From: JACVRW01 sp963716215
GTDB lineage: Bacteria; Actinomycetota; Thermoleophilia; Solirubrobacterales; Thermoleophilaceae
Direction of reading: 5' to 3'
Assembly: GCA_963716215.1 (NCBI GenBank)
Contig: OY970298.1
Coordinates: 3,658,001 to 3,722,000, forward strand
Length of the DNA stretch: 64,000 bases
Shown here one piece after another: positions 1 to 6,896 of this stretch (position 1 is its first letter; each line of letters begins with the position of its first letter). Position numbers and translations under genes: made by a program. The notes under the pieces are model-generated. The model was given only the letters and a program-made list of their open reading frames with translations. It made no database searches and was not told where the DNA came from.

Positions 1-517
1 TGCCGGCCTCGGTGAACGTGTGCGACCCGCTGCCGCCCTCGTCCATGATGCCGGTGTCGAAGCTGCCGTCGTTGGCCGTGGCCGAGTGCGGCGTCGGCCC
101 GGCGTTGGTCCAGGTCACCGTGTCGCCCACGTTCACTGTCACCCCGCCGGGGGCGAACTGGAAGTCGCTGATCGTGACGCTCGTGGACGCGGCAGCGATC
201 GCGATCGTCTTGCGCCTCTCCGGCTTCACCGGGGTGTCGTCGCGGAGGACCTGGGGCTCGGGAGCGGGGGGCGCGGGAGCGGGCTCGGCGGGCGGCGCAG
301 GCTCGACCGGAGCGGGGGCCGGCTCGACGGGGGCGGGCGCCGGTTCGGCCGGGCCGGGCGCAGGCTCAACCGGAGCGGGCGCCGGCTCGGGCGCGGCCTC
401 GGCGGGCGGGACCGGCTCCGGAGCGGGCACGGGCTCCTCGGATGCGGACAGCGGGGCCGCGATCGCGAGCACCGCGACCACGGCGTAGAGCCCGGTGATT
501 GCGCCGAGTCGCCTCAT
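1..517 (-). CDS. secreted cupredoxin (plastocyanin-like) protein, 3' end cut by window edge
   Basis: The gene reads leftwards from ATG 517-515 and leaves the window before its stop. Residues 1 to about 22 are a signal peptide (MRRLG followed by an Ala/Val/Leu-rich core). Residues about 23-90 are a low-complexity Glu-Pro-Ala-Pro/Val linker. From about residue 113 the sequence is a type I copper fold: ISDFQFAPGGVTVNVGD, then TWTNAGPTPHSA, then FTEAG near the edge. The His of TPHSA is the expected first copper ligand; the Cys-His-Met cluster would lie outside the window, so copper binding cannot be confirmed. The other strand also gives long open frames here, but they are Gly/Ala/Ser-repeat shadows. 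Likely an exported, possibly wall-tethered, electron carrier. Confidence 0.8.
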   Translation of the reverse strand, partial: MRRLGAITGLYAVVAVLAIAAPLSASEEPVPAPEPVPPAEAAPEPAPAPVEPAPGPAEPAPAPVEPAPAPVEPAPPAEPAPAPPAPEPQVLRDDTPVKPERRKTIAIAAASTSVTISDFQFAPGGVTVNVGDTVTWTNAGPTPHSATANDGSFDTGIMDEGGSGSHTFTEAG

Positions 518-570
518 GCGGCCATCAGCCTATCTATACGCAGCTGGGCTGCAAATGGTTCTGTCGCGTC

Positions 571-2223
571 TCAGAAGACGGGCGTCTCGGTGTAGGTGCC
601 GAACACCTGTTGGAGCGATTGGACGATCTCGCCCTCGGTGGCGTGGGCGCGCGCCGCGTCGAGCAGCGGGTCCATCAGGTTGCGGTCGGCGGCGGCGGAG
701 GCGCGCAGCTCGGCGAGTGCTCGCTCCACGGCCTGCGCGTCGCGACCGGCGCGGACCGCCTGGACGCGGCCGACCTGCTTGCGCTCGAGCTCGGGCGGGA
801 TCCGCAAGAGCTCCAGCTGGCGGTCCTCGACCTGCTCGTAGCGGTTGACGCCCACGACGATGCGGTCCTTGCGCTCGATCTCCTCCTGGAGCGTGAACGC
901 GGCGTCGGCGATCTCGCGCTGCGGGTAGTTCTGCTTGATCGCCTCGACCATCCCGCCGAGCTCGTCGATCTTGGCGAAGTAGGCGTAGGCGGCCTCCTCC
1001 ATGCTGTCGGTCAGCGCCTCGATGAAGTAGGCGCCGCCCAGGGGGTCGATCGTGTTCGTGACCCCGGTCTCGTGGGCGATGATCTGCTGGGTACGCAGCG
1101 CCAGCCGGACGGCCTCCTCGGTCGGCAGGGCCAGCGCCTCGTCGAAGCTGTTGGTGTGCAGCGACTGCGTGCCGCCGAGCACCGCCGAGAGCGCCTCCAG
1201 CGCCGTGCGCACGACGTTGTTGAGCGGCTGCTGCGCCGTCAGGCTGACCCCGGCGGTCTGCGTGTGGAAGCGCATCAGCAGGGAGCGCTCGTCGCGCGCG
1301 CCATAGGTGTCGCGCAGCTCGCGCGCCCAGATCCGCCGCGCCGCGCGGTACTTCGCGATCTCCTCGAAGAAGTCGATGTGCGCGTTGAAGAAGAAGCTCA
1401 GGCGCGGGGCGAACTCGTCCACCGCAAGGCCGCGCTCCAGCGCGTCCTCGACGTAGGTGAAGCCGTCCTTGAGCGTGAACGCCAGCTCCTGCTGGGCCGT
1501 CGAGCCGGCCTCTCGGATGTGGTAGCCGGAGATCGAGATCGGGTGCCAGCGCGGCATCCGCTTGGCGCAGTACTCGACCATGTCGCACACCAGCCGCATC
1601 GCCGGGTCGATCGGGAAGCACCACTCCTTCTGCGCGATGTACTCCTTGAGGATGTCCGTCTGGATCGTGCCCGCCAGCCGCTCCGGCCCGATGCCCTGGC
1701 GCTCCGCCGCGACGACGTAGAACGCCAGCATCACCGCGGCCGGCGCGTTGATCGTCATCGACGTGGACACCTCGCCCATGTCGATCCCGGCGAACAGCGT
1801 CTCCATGTCGTCGAGGCTGTCGATCGCCACACCCTCGCGACCTACCTCGCCCTCGCTGCGCGCATGGTCGGAGTCGTGACCCATCAGCGACGGCATGTCG
1901 AACGCGGTCGACAGCCCCGTCTGGCCGTGATCGAGCAGGTAGCGGAAGCGCTCGTTGGTCTCCTCGGCGGTCCCGAACCCGGCGAACTGCCGCATCGTCC
2001 ACAAGCGCCCGCGATACATCGACGGGTACACGCCGCGCGTGAACGGGAACTCGCCCGGGAAGCCGATCCGCTCCTCGAACGACCCCACGTCCTCCGGGCC
2101 GTACAGCGGCTCCACCGGCTCGCTGCTCAACGTCGAGAACAGGGCGTCGCGCTCGGGCGTCCGGGCGTAGCGCTCACGGAACCAGCGCTCGGCATCGGTG
2201 ACGGGTCGCGCGGGTGCAGCCAC
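571..2223 (-). CDS. icmA: adenosylcobalamin-dependent acyl-CoA mutase large subunit, isobutyryl-CoA mutase type
   Basis: A 550-residue catalytic (TIM-barrel) subunit without the C-terminal B12-binding domain, so it needs a separate small subunit, which is not in this window. It is plainly in the methylmalonyl-CoA mutase family (TMRQFAGFGTAEETN, GQTGLSTAFDMP, SISGYHIREAG, QSLHTNSFDEA). The substrate-reading positions differ from methylmalonyl-CoA mutase: Tyr89 and Arg207 of the Propionibacterium enzyme align with Phe80 and Gln198 here, the same residues and numbers described for isobutyryl-CoA mutase IcmA. The active-site His is kept (His235, equivalent to His244). Predicted reaction: isobutyryl-CoA to n-butyryl-CoA. 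Start is GTG 2223-2221 with TACACT 7 nt upstream. The matching G-protein chaperone MeaB is about 36 kb away. The family is certain; the specificity is inferred from alignment by eye. Confidence 0.85.
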   Translation of the reverse strand: MAAPARPVTDAERWFRERYARTPERDALFSTLSSEPVEPLYGPEDVGSFEERIGFPGEFPFTRGVYPSMYRGRLWTMRQFAGFGTAEETNERFRYLLDHGQTGLSTAFDMPSLMGHDSDHARSEGEVGREGVAIDSLDDMETLFAGIDMGEVSTSMTINAPAAVMLAFYVVAAERQGIGPERLAGTIQTDILKEYIAQKEWCFPIDPAMRLVCDMVEYCAKRMPRWHPISISGYHIREAGSTAQQELAFTLKDGFTYVEDALERGLAVDEFAPRLSFFFNAHIDFFEEIAKYRAARRIWARELRDTYGARDERSLLMRFHTQTAGVSLTAQQPLNNVVRTALEALSAVLGGTQSLHTNSFDEALALPTEEAVRLALRTQQIIAHETGVTNTIDPLGGAYFIEALTDSMEEAAYAYFAKIDELGGMVEAIKQNYPQREIADAAFTLQEEIERKDRIVVGVNRYEQVEDRQLELLRIPPELERKQVGRVQAVRAGRDAQAVERALAELRASAAADRNLMDPLLDAARAHATEGEIVQSLQQVFGTYTETPVF

Positions 2224-2230
2224 TGCGATC

Positions 2231-2236
2231 AGTGTA
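2231..2236 (-). promoter_or_regulatory. putative -10 box (TACACT) for a leaderless mutase mRNA
   Basis: The hexamer reads TACACT on the minus strand and ends 7 nt before the GTG start at 2223, so transcription would begin at or next to the start codon. No Shine-Dalgarno sequence is visible. Confidence 0.4.
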
Positions 2237-2245
2237 GGTGCGGTC

Positions 2246-3028
2246 CTAGCGGCGCAACGGGAGGCGCAACCTGCGCTGCGGTCGCAGCCGGGCCACCGCG
2301 TAGCCCCCGCCCCCGCCCACGAGCGCCACGGCGAGCGTGGCCGCGCCGATCTTCAGCATCGGCGCGAGCCGGTCGAAGCGCATGATGCGCCAGCCCTCGG
2401 CGCGGGCGACCTTCTCCAGCGCGCCGTCGGGGTTCACGGCCACCGGGTGCCCGACCGCGCGCAGCATCGGCAGGTCGGACTCGGAGTCCGAGTACGCGTA
2501 CGACTCGGCCAGGTCGATGCCCTCGCGGGCGGCAAGCTCGCGGATCGCCTGGGCCTTGCCCTCCCGATAGGTGAACGGACCGGCCGGCTTGCCCGTGTAC
2601 ACGCCGTCGCGCACCTCGGAGCGCATGCCCACGCCCCCGTCGAGGACGAGCACGTGAGCGAGCACCTCGGCCAGCTCCTGGGACGCGGCGGTGACGATGT
2701 ACGCGGGCCGCCCGGCGTCCTGGTGGGCGTAGGCCTCCCGCAGCACGTCGCGGTAGAGCAGCGGCAGGATCCCCGCCAGCACGTCCGGTCCGAGGCGCTG
2801 CAGGTCGATCACGCGCTGCCCGGCCAGGGCGTCGAGGATGCGCTGGCGCAGCGCGTCGGTGTCGGCGTCGTTGCTGCCTTTCAGGCGGAACTTGATGTTC
2901 GCCCAGGCGTCCCTTGCCAGCTGGCGCCGCGACACCAGGCCGTGCTTGTAGGCCGCGCGTCCGAAGTGGAGCGCGCTGGAGCCCTCGATCAGGGTCTTGT
3001 CCAGGTCGAAGAAGGCCGCACCCTTCAT
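2246..3028 (-). CDS. HAD-superfamily (subfamily IB) phosphatase with C-terminal membrane segment
   Basis: This 260-residue protein carries the HAD motifs in order: FFDLDKTLIEG near the N-terminus (nucleophile and acid Asp pair), TAASQE in the middle, a Lys in REGKAQAI, and YSDSESDLPML for the acidic motif. These are as in SerB-like/HAD-IB hydrolases that act on phosphoserine or phospholipid-type phosphomonoesters. A hydrophobic stretch (IGAATLAVALVGGGGGYAV) lies just before a basic tail, so the protein may be held at the membrane. I start it at ATG 3028 rather than at a TTG further upstream because the family begins at the first DxD strand and TAGTCT lies 7 nt before this ATG. The substrate is unknown. 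Confidence 0.85.
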   Translation of the reverse strand: MKGAAFFDLDKTLIEGSSALHFGRAAYKHGLVSRRQLARDAWANIKFRLKGSNDADTDALRQRILDALAGQRVIDLQRLGPDVLAGILPLLYRDVLREAYAHQDAGRPAYIVTAASQELAEVLAHVLVLDGGVGMRSEVRDGVYTGKPAGPFTYREGKAQAIRELAAREGIDLAESYAYSDSESDLPMLRAVGHPVAVNPDGALEKVARAEGWRIMRFDRLAPMLKIGAATLAVALVGGGGGYAVARLRPQRRLRLPLRR

Positions 3029-3035
3029 GGCGCTG

Positions 3036-3041
3036 AGACTA
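3036..3041 (-). promoter_or_regulatory. putative -10 box (TAGTCT) for the HAD phosphatase gene
   Basis: Minus-strand TAGTCT ends 7 nt before ATG 3028. It lies in the short divergent gap shared with the NTF2-like gene. Confidence 0.4.
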
Positions 3042-3057
3042 GGAGACAATGGCCGGC

Positions 3058-3453
3058 ATGGATCCGGTCCTCGAGCAGCGCATCCGGGACGCCTACGCCG
3101 CCTTCCTGCGCGGGGACGTCGACACCGCGCTCGACGAGTTCCTCCCGGAGGCGACCTTCCGGAACCCCGAGTACGCGATCGAGGGCGGCGTGCGCCAGGG
3201 GCGCGAGGAGCTGCGCGCGAGCTTCCAGGCGCTGCACGACGGCTTCGATTTCACGGCATTCGAGGTGGAGCAGCTGATCGAGGGGCCCGACGGCGTACTC
3301 GCGATCGTGCGCACCGAGGCGACCGGCAAGGGCAGCGGAGCGCCGTTCGAGAGCCGCTTTGCGCACATGTTCCGCCTGCGCGACCAGCAGGTGGTGGACT
3401 TCGCCTGGTTTCGGACGGTCGAGGAGGGCCGCCGCGCCGTCGGGCTGAGCTAG
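3058..3453 (+). CDS. SnoaL/NTF2-like fold protein
   Basis: A 131-residue protein of the NTF2-like alpha+beta cone superfamily. It opens with a helical segment (IRDAYAAFLRGDVDTALDEF), then a strand pair with FRNPEYAIEGGVRQGREEL, and later FAHMFRLRDQQVVDFAWFRT, which is the usual pattern of SnoaL-like ester cyclases and delta-5-3-ketosteroid-isomerase relatives. Such proteins may be enzymes or ligand binders, and no diagnostic catalytic residue lets me choose. ATG 3049 is an alternative start with AGGAG only 3 nt upstream; I prefer ATG 3058 because the family usually begins close to this point. It is divergent from the HAD gene, and its stop shares CTAG with the convergent thiolase gene. Confidence 0.8.
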   Translation: MDPVLEQRIRDAYAAFLRGDVDTALDEFLPEATFRNPEYAIEGGVRQGREELRASFQALHDGFDFTAFEVEQLIEGPDGVLAIVRTEATGKGSGAPFESRFAHMFRLRDQQVVDFAWFRTVEEGRRAVGLS

Positions 3454-4634
3454 GCGCCGTTGACTTCGACGATCACGGCGTCGCCCTGGCCGCCGCCCGA
3501 GCAGATCGCGGCCACGCCGAGGCCGCCGCCGCGACGCTTGAGCTCGTGGACCAGCGTCATCAGGATGCGGGCACCGCTGGCGCCGATCGGGTGACCCAGC
3601 GCGATCGCTCCGCCGTTGACGTTGACCTTCGCCTCGTCCACGCCCAGCATCCGCATCGAGTTGAGCGCGACCGAGGCGAACGCCTCGTTGATCTCGAACA
3701 GGTCGATGTCGTCGACCGACAGGCCGGCCTTCTCGAGCGCCGCCTTCGTGGCGTTGGCCGGCGTGCGGGCCAGGTAGGGGAACTCGTCGGCCACGGCCGC
3801 CTGGGCGACGATCGTGGCGAGCACGGGCCGGCCGTTCTGGCTGGCCCAGTCGTCGCTCGACAGCACCAGCGCGCCGGCGCCGTCGTTCACGCCTGGCGCG
3901 TTGCCGGCGGTGTGCGAGCCGTCCTTGTGGAACGCCCCGCGCAGCTTGGAGAGCGACTCGAGCGAGGACTCGCGGCGCGGCGCCTCGTCGACCTCGACGG
4001 TCGTGTCGCCCTTGCGCGAAGAGATCGTCACGGCCACGATCTCCTCCGGCAGGCGCCCCTCGTCGGTCGCCTGCACTGCCAGCTCGTGCGAGCGCAGCGC
4101 GAACTTGTCCATGTCGGCGCGCGTGATCTCGAGCTCGTCGCCGACCTCGTCGGCCTCCTCGCCCATGTGCTTGCCGGTGAAGGGATTGCGCAGACCGTCG
4201 TTGACCATCGCGTCCAGCGCCACGCCGTCGCCCATGCGGTGGCCGAAGCGCGCCTGCTTGAGCAGATAGGGCGCTTGGGACATCGACTCCATGCCGCCCG
4301 CCACGGCCACGTCGAGGTCACCGCTACGAACGGCCTGGTCGACGATCCCGGCCGAGCGCAGCCCAGACGCGCAGACCTTGTTGACCGTCTCCGAGGGGAC
4401 CTCCTTGGGGATGCCTCCCTTGATCTGAGCCTGGCGACTCGGGATCTGGCCCTGCCCCGCCTGGAGCACCTGGCCGAAGACGACCTGCTGCACCTGGTCC
4501 GGCGCTACCTCGGCCCGCTCCAGCGCGGCGGCGATGGCCGTGCCACCGAGGTCGGTGGCGTCGAGGGAGGCCAGAGTGCCTCCCATCTTGCCGAACGGGG
4601 TGCGGGCGGCGCCGAGGATCACGGTCTTGGGCAT
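3450..4634 (-). CDS. acetyl-CoA C-acetyltransferase (thiolase)
   Basis: This 394-residue thiolase is of full normal length. The nucleophile is Cys88 in VNKVCASGLRS, the general base is His348 in GGAIALGHPIGASGAR, and Cys378 in AAICSGGGQGD completes the active site, matching biosynthetic thiolases of the Zoogloea type. It condenses two acetyl-CoA to acetoacetyl-CoA or runs the reverse cleavage, in the cytoplasm. There are no other beta-oxidation genes directly beside it, so the direction cannot be read from context. It is divergent from pepA with a 44-nt gap, and its stop overlaps the NTF2-like gene stop in one CTAG. Confidence 0.93.
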   Translation of the reverse strand: MPKTVILGAARTPFGKMGGTLASLDATDLGGTAIAAALERAEVAPDQVQQVVFGQVLQAGQGQIPSRQAQIKGGIPKEVPSETVNKVCASGLRSAGIVDQAVRSGDLDVAVAGGMESMSQAPYLLKQARFGHRMGDGVALDAMVNDGLRNPFTGKHMGEEADEVGDELEITRADMDKFALRSHELAVQATDEGRLPEEIVAVTISSRKGDTTVEVDEAPRRESSLESLSKLRGAFHKDGSHTAGNAPGVNDGAGALVLSSDDWASQNGRPVLATIVAQAAVADEFPYLARTPANATKAALEKAGLSVDDIDLFEINEAFASVALNSMRMLGVDEAKVNVNGGAIALGHPIGASGARILMTLVHELKRRGGGLGVAAICSGGGQGDAVIVEVNGA

Positions 4635-4642
4635 GGGCGGAA

Positions 4643-4648
4643 ACGATA
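4643..4648 (-). promoter_or_regulatory. putative -10 box (TATCGT) for the thiolase gene
   Basis: Minus-strand TATCGT ends 8 nt before ATG 4634 in the 44-nt divergent gap with pepA. Confidence 0.4.
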
Positions 4649-4663
4649 CTCGTGACGGCCGTT

Positions 4664-4669
4664 TAGGAT
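4664..4669 (+). promoter_or_regulatory. putative -10 box (TAGGAT) for pepA
   Basis: TAGGAT ends 9 nt before GTG 4679 and faces away from the thiolase box. No Shine-Dalgarno sequence is present. Confidence 0.4.
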
Positions 4670-4678
4670 GCCCGCCTC

Positions 4679-6124
4679 GTGACCTTGATCAGCGTTAGCT
4701 CTCGTGACGGAGCCCCGGAGGCGACTGCTGCCGACACGCGCGTGGTCGGCCTGTTCGAGGGCGGGTCGCTAGCCGACGAACAGCTCCAGCGCCTGGTGGA
4801 CCTGGGCGAGGCCAAGCCCGGCCTGAAGAAGGTGGCGGTGGCGCACGAGGACGCCCCTGGCGGCGGCCAGCGCCGGGTCCTGATCGCGGGCCTCGGCAAG
4901 CGCGAGGAGCTCGACGCCGAGCGCGCCCGCGTGGCGGCGGCCGCCGTCGCGGCGCGCGCCCGCGAGCTCGGCGCGGTGTCGCTGTCCTGGGAATCGCCGG
5001 GCGGAGAGGAAGCGGCCGCGGGGCTGGTCGAGGGCACGCTGCTGAAGCTCTACTCCTTCGACCGCTTCAAGTCGTCCCGCGACGACGACGCCGCCGGCGG
5101 GGTCGAGTCACTCGAGGTGACGGGCGCAGACGCGGCCGAAGTCGAGCGTGCGCGCGTGTCAGCCGAGGCGGCCAACGCCGCGCGCGATCTCCAGAACCTG
5201 CCGTCGAACTTCGCGACGCCGTCGTTCCTCGCCGAGCGGGCCGTGGAGATCGCCGAGGAACACGAGGCGCTGGAGGTCGAGCTGCTCGACCGCGAGGCGA
5301 TCGTGGCCCACGGCATGGGGGCGCTCGCGGCCGTCGCCCAGGGCACCGCCACCGAGCCGCGCCTGATCGTGCTTCGCTACCGCCCCCCCGGGGCCACCGG
5401 CCCCCACCTGGGCTACGTGGGCAAGGCCGTGACCTTCGACACGGGCGGGATCTCGATCAAGCCCTCGGCGAAGATGCAGGAGATGAAGTTCGACATGTCG
5501 GGCGGCGCCGCCGTGCTCGAGGCCACCGGCGCGATCGCGCGGCTCGGGCTGCCGGTCACGCTGACCGCCATCGTGCCCTCGACCGAGAACATGCCGAGCG
5601 GCACGGCGGTCAAGCCCGGCGACATCGTCACCGCCATGAACGGCAAGACGATCGAGGTGAACAACACGGATGCCGAGGGGCGCCTGATCCTCGCCGACGC
5701 GCTGGCCTACGCGGTCGAGCAGGGCGCCGAGCGCATCCTCGACATCGCCACGCTCACGGGAGCCGTGCTGTTCGCGCTCGGGCACACCTACGCGGGGCTG
5801 TGGTCCAACGACGACCCCTGGCTCGACCAGGTGCAGGGCGCCGGCGCGGCGAGCGGCGAGGTGGGCTGGCGCATGCCGCTCCACCCCGAGTACTTCGAGC
5901 TGACCAAGGGCACTGTCGCGGACCTCCAGAACGCTGCCGACGCGCGTGTGGCTCAGTCGAACTACGCCGCCGAGTTCCTGCGGCAGTTCGTGGACGACCG
6001 CCCCTGGGTGCATGTCGACATCGCCGGCACGGCCTGGGGAATGTCACGCAACTACGTCGGTAAGGGAGCCAGCGGTTTCGGCACCCGGATGCTGATCGAG
6101 CTCGCTCGCAGCGCGGCTTCCTGA
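4679..6124 (+). CDS. pepA: leucyl aminopeptidase, M17 family
   Basis: This 481-residue cytosolic aminopeptidase has the usual two parts: an N-terminal macro-like domain (to about residue 150) and a C-terminal catalytic domain. The two-metal site is visible in VGKAVTFDTGGISIKPSAKM (about residues 246-266, with metal-binding Lys and Asp and the catalytic Lys) and in the family signature NTDAEGRL near residue 328. It removes N-terminal amino acids from peptides as a hexamer. The start is GTG 4679, chosen because the next in-frame starts would cut the N-terminal domain. It stands alone, with the Rpf-like genes downstream behind their own control region. Confidence 0.95.
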   Translation: MTLISVSSRDGAPEATAADTRVVGLFEGGSLADEQLQRLVDLGEAKPGLKKVAVAHEDAPGGGQRRVLIAGLGKREELDAERARVAAAAVAARARELGAVSLSWESPGGEEAAAGLVEGTLLKLYSFDRFKSSRDDDAAGGVESLEVTGADAAEVERARVSAEAANAARDLQNLPSNFATPSFLAERAVEIAEEHEALEVELLDREAIVAHGMGALAAVAQGTATEPRLIVLRYRPPGATGPHLGYVGKAVTFDTGGISIKPSAKMQEMKFDMSGGAAVLEATGAIARLGLPVTLTAIVPSTENMPSGTAVKPGDIVTAMNGKTIEVNNTDAEGRLILADALAYAVEQGAERILDIATLTGAVLFALGHTYAGLWSNDDPWLDQVQGAGAASGEVGWRMPLHPEYFELTKGTVADLQNAADARVAQSNYAAEFLRQFVDDRPWVHVDIAGTAWGMSRNYVGKGASGFGTRMLIELARSAAS

Positions 6125-6157
6125 CGGTTTCACGCACGTTCTCGTGCTGTTTCACGC

Positions 6158-6177
6158 TGTGTGACATGGATCACACA
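6158..6177 (+). promoter_or_regulatory. perfect CRP/FNR-type palindrome upstream of the rpf-like genes
   Basis: The site reads TGTGTGA, six bases, TCACACA, with perfect 7-nt arms (6158-6164 and 6171-6177), and contains the exact CRP consensus TGTGA-N6-TCACA. It lies about 150 bases before the first Rpf-like gene. In Mycobacterium tuberculosis the cAMP receptor protein Rv3676 binds such a site and controls rpfA, so the same logic is plausible. Binding here is inferred, and no crp gene is in the window. Confidence 0.7.
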
Positions 6178-6236
6178 ACGGTTTTTAGAGGGGTTCCGGT
6201 GGTTACGGTCCTGGCGTAATTCGGAAACCCGGCCCT

Positions 6237-6265
6237 GTTCGCGCGGCAGGGGAGATCGCGCGAAC
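6237..6265 (+). other. strong hairpin in the 5' leader of the rpf-like operon
   Basis: GTTCGCGCG (6237-6245) pairs perfectly with CGCGCGAAC (6257-6265) around an 11-nt purine-rich loop. It lies between the CRP site and the start codon, so it would be part of the mRNA leader. Actinobacterial rpf genes often have a c-di-AMP (ydaO) riboswitch in this position, but I could not match that consensus here. Confidence 0.5.
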
Positions 6266-6297
6266 TCGGCAAGCCCTGGCGGCGCAGTGGCGTCATG

Positions 6298-6323
6298 CCG
6301 GGCAGTCTCACCCGGAGGTGATC
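6298..6323 (+). promoter_or_regulatory. ribosome binding site GGAGGTGATC partly buried in a hairpin
   Basis: Positions 6314-6323 read GGAGGTGATC, a full complement of the 16S rRNA 3' end. CCGGG (6298-6302) can pair with CCCGG (6311-6315), which covers the first two G of the site, so the hairpin could gate translation. The site decides the start of the following gene: the only initiation-like codon at correct spacing is CTG 6328, 9 nt after GGAGG. Confidence 0.6.
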
Positions 6324-6327
6324 TTCT

Positions 6328-6891
6328 CTGTTTCGACGGAGAGCGATCGTCGCGTGCGCATGCGCGGCGGGCGCAGCCCTGGCCGCTCCCGCGGCCGAGG
6401 GGCGCCCAAGCGAGCAGCTGTTCGTATCCGAGACCGACGCGTTCGTGTCGGTCTCACGGCTGCCCGGATCCGCCCTGCAGCACGCGTATTTGAAGCTGTA
6501 CGAGAAAACCAAGCGCCGGGGTGGACACCCCGGGCGAAACATCCTGCTCAACGGCGTCGCGACCCACGACGGTCGCGTGCGTTCGGCCACCAGGGCCGAG
6601 CTGCGTCGCTCGATCCCGATCCTGAAGCGGTCCTCCGCGGCGGCTACGGGCACGGGCGGAGCGGCGAGCGCGCAACTCGAGGCCATCGCCCAGTGCGAGT
6701 CGGGCGGAGACCCGACCGCGATCGGCGGCGGCGGCCTCTACCGGGGCAAGTACCAGTTCAGCGTGGGCACCTGGCAGTCGGTCGGCGGCACCGGTGACCC
6801 GGCCGCCGCGCCCGAGGCCGAGCAGGACCGGCGCGCAGCCGCACTGCTCGCCCGCGACGGAGCCGGCCAGTGGCCGGTCTGCGGAGCGTGA
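6328..6891 (+). CDS. secreted Rpf-like (transglycosylase-fold) protein with probable CTG start
   Basis: The 187-residue product begins with a signal peptide (basic FRRR, then an Ala-rich core). A middle basic region follows, then a C-terminal Rpf/lysozyme-like domain: IAQCESGGDPTAIGGGG with Cys123 and the catalytic Glu124, YRGKYQFSVGTWQSVGG, and a closing WPVCG Cys for a disulfide. Rpf proteins cleave peptidoglycan and promote exit from dormancy. An in-frame TGA lies just upstream (6319-6321), and there is no ATG, GTG or TTG before residue 40, where the signal peptide would already be lost. The perfect Shine-Dalgarno site placed before CTG 6328 makes that the likely start. It is followed at once by a second copy of the same domain. 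Confidence 0.8.
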   Translation: MFRRRAIVACACAAGAALAAPAAEGRPSEQLFVSETDAFVSVSRLPGSALQHAYLKLYEKTKRRGGHPGRNILLNGVATHDGRVRSATRAELRRSIPILKRSSAAATGTGGAASAQLEAIAQCESGGDPTAIGGGGLYRGKYQFSVGTWQSVGGTGDPAAAPEAEQDRRAAALLARDGAGQWPVCGA

Positions 6892-6896
6892 GGCGC

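Noticed and set aside
240..450. Repeats near the left edge
   Set aside because: They encode the Pro/Ala/Glu linker of the cupredoxin and need no separate feature.
571..2223. Plain annotation as methylmalonyl-CoA mutase
   Set aside because: Residues at both substrate-selecting positions (Phe80, Gln198) are those of isobutyryl-CoA mutase.
499..2385. A 628-codon plus-strand frame opposite the mutase
   Set aside because: It is the complementary shadow of a well-conserved minus-strand gene in GC-rich DNA; its translation is Arg/Leu/Val-rich low complexity with no family motif.
6237..6265. LexA-type operator
   Set aside because: GTTCG and CGAAC are present but in the opposite order and too far apart for the actinobacterial CGAAC-N4-GTTCG box; they are better read as an RNA hairpin. 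No such box was found before the sigma/ImmA operon either.
6160..6327. c-di-AMP (ydaO) riboswitch before the Rpf-like genes
   Set aside because: Position and gene type fit, but I could not find the conserved blocks of the class, so I list only hairpins and a possible leader element.
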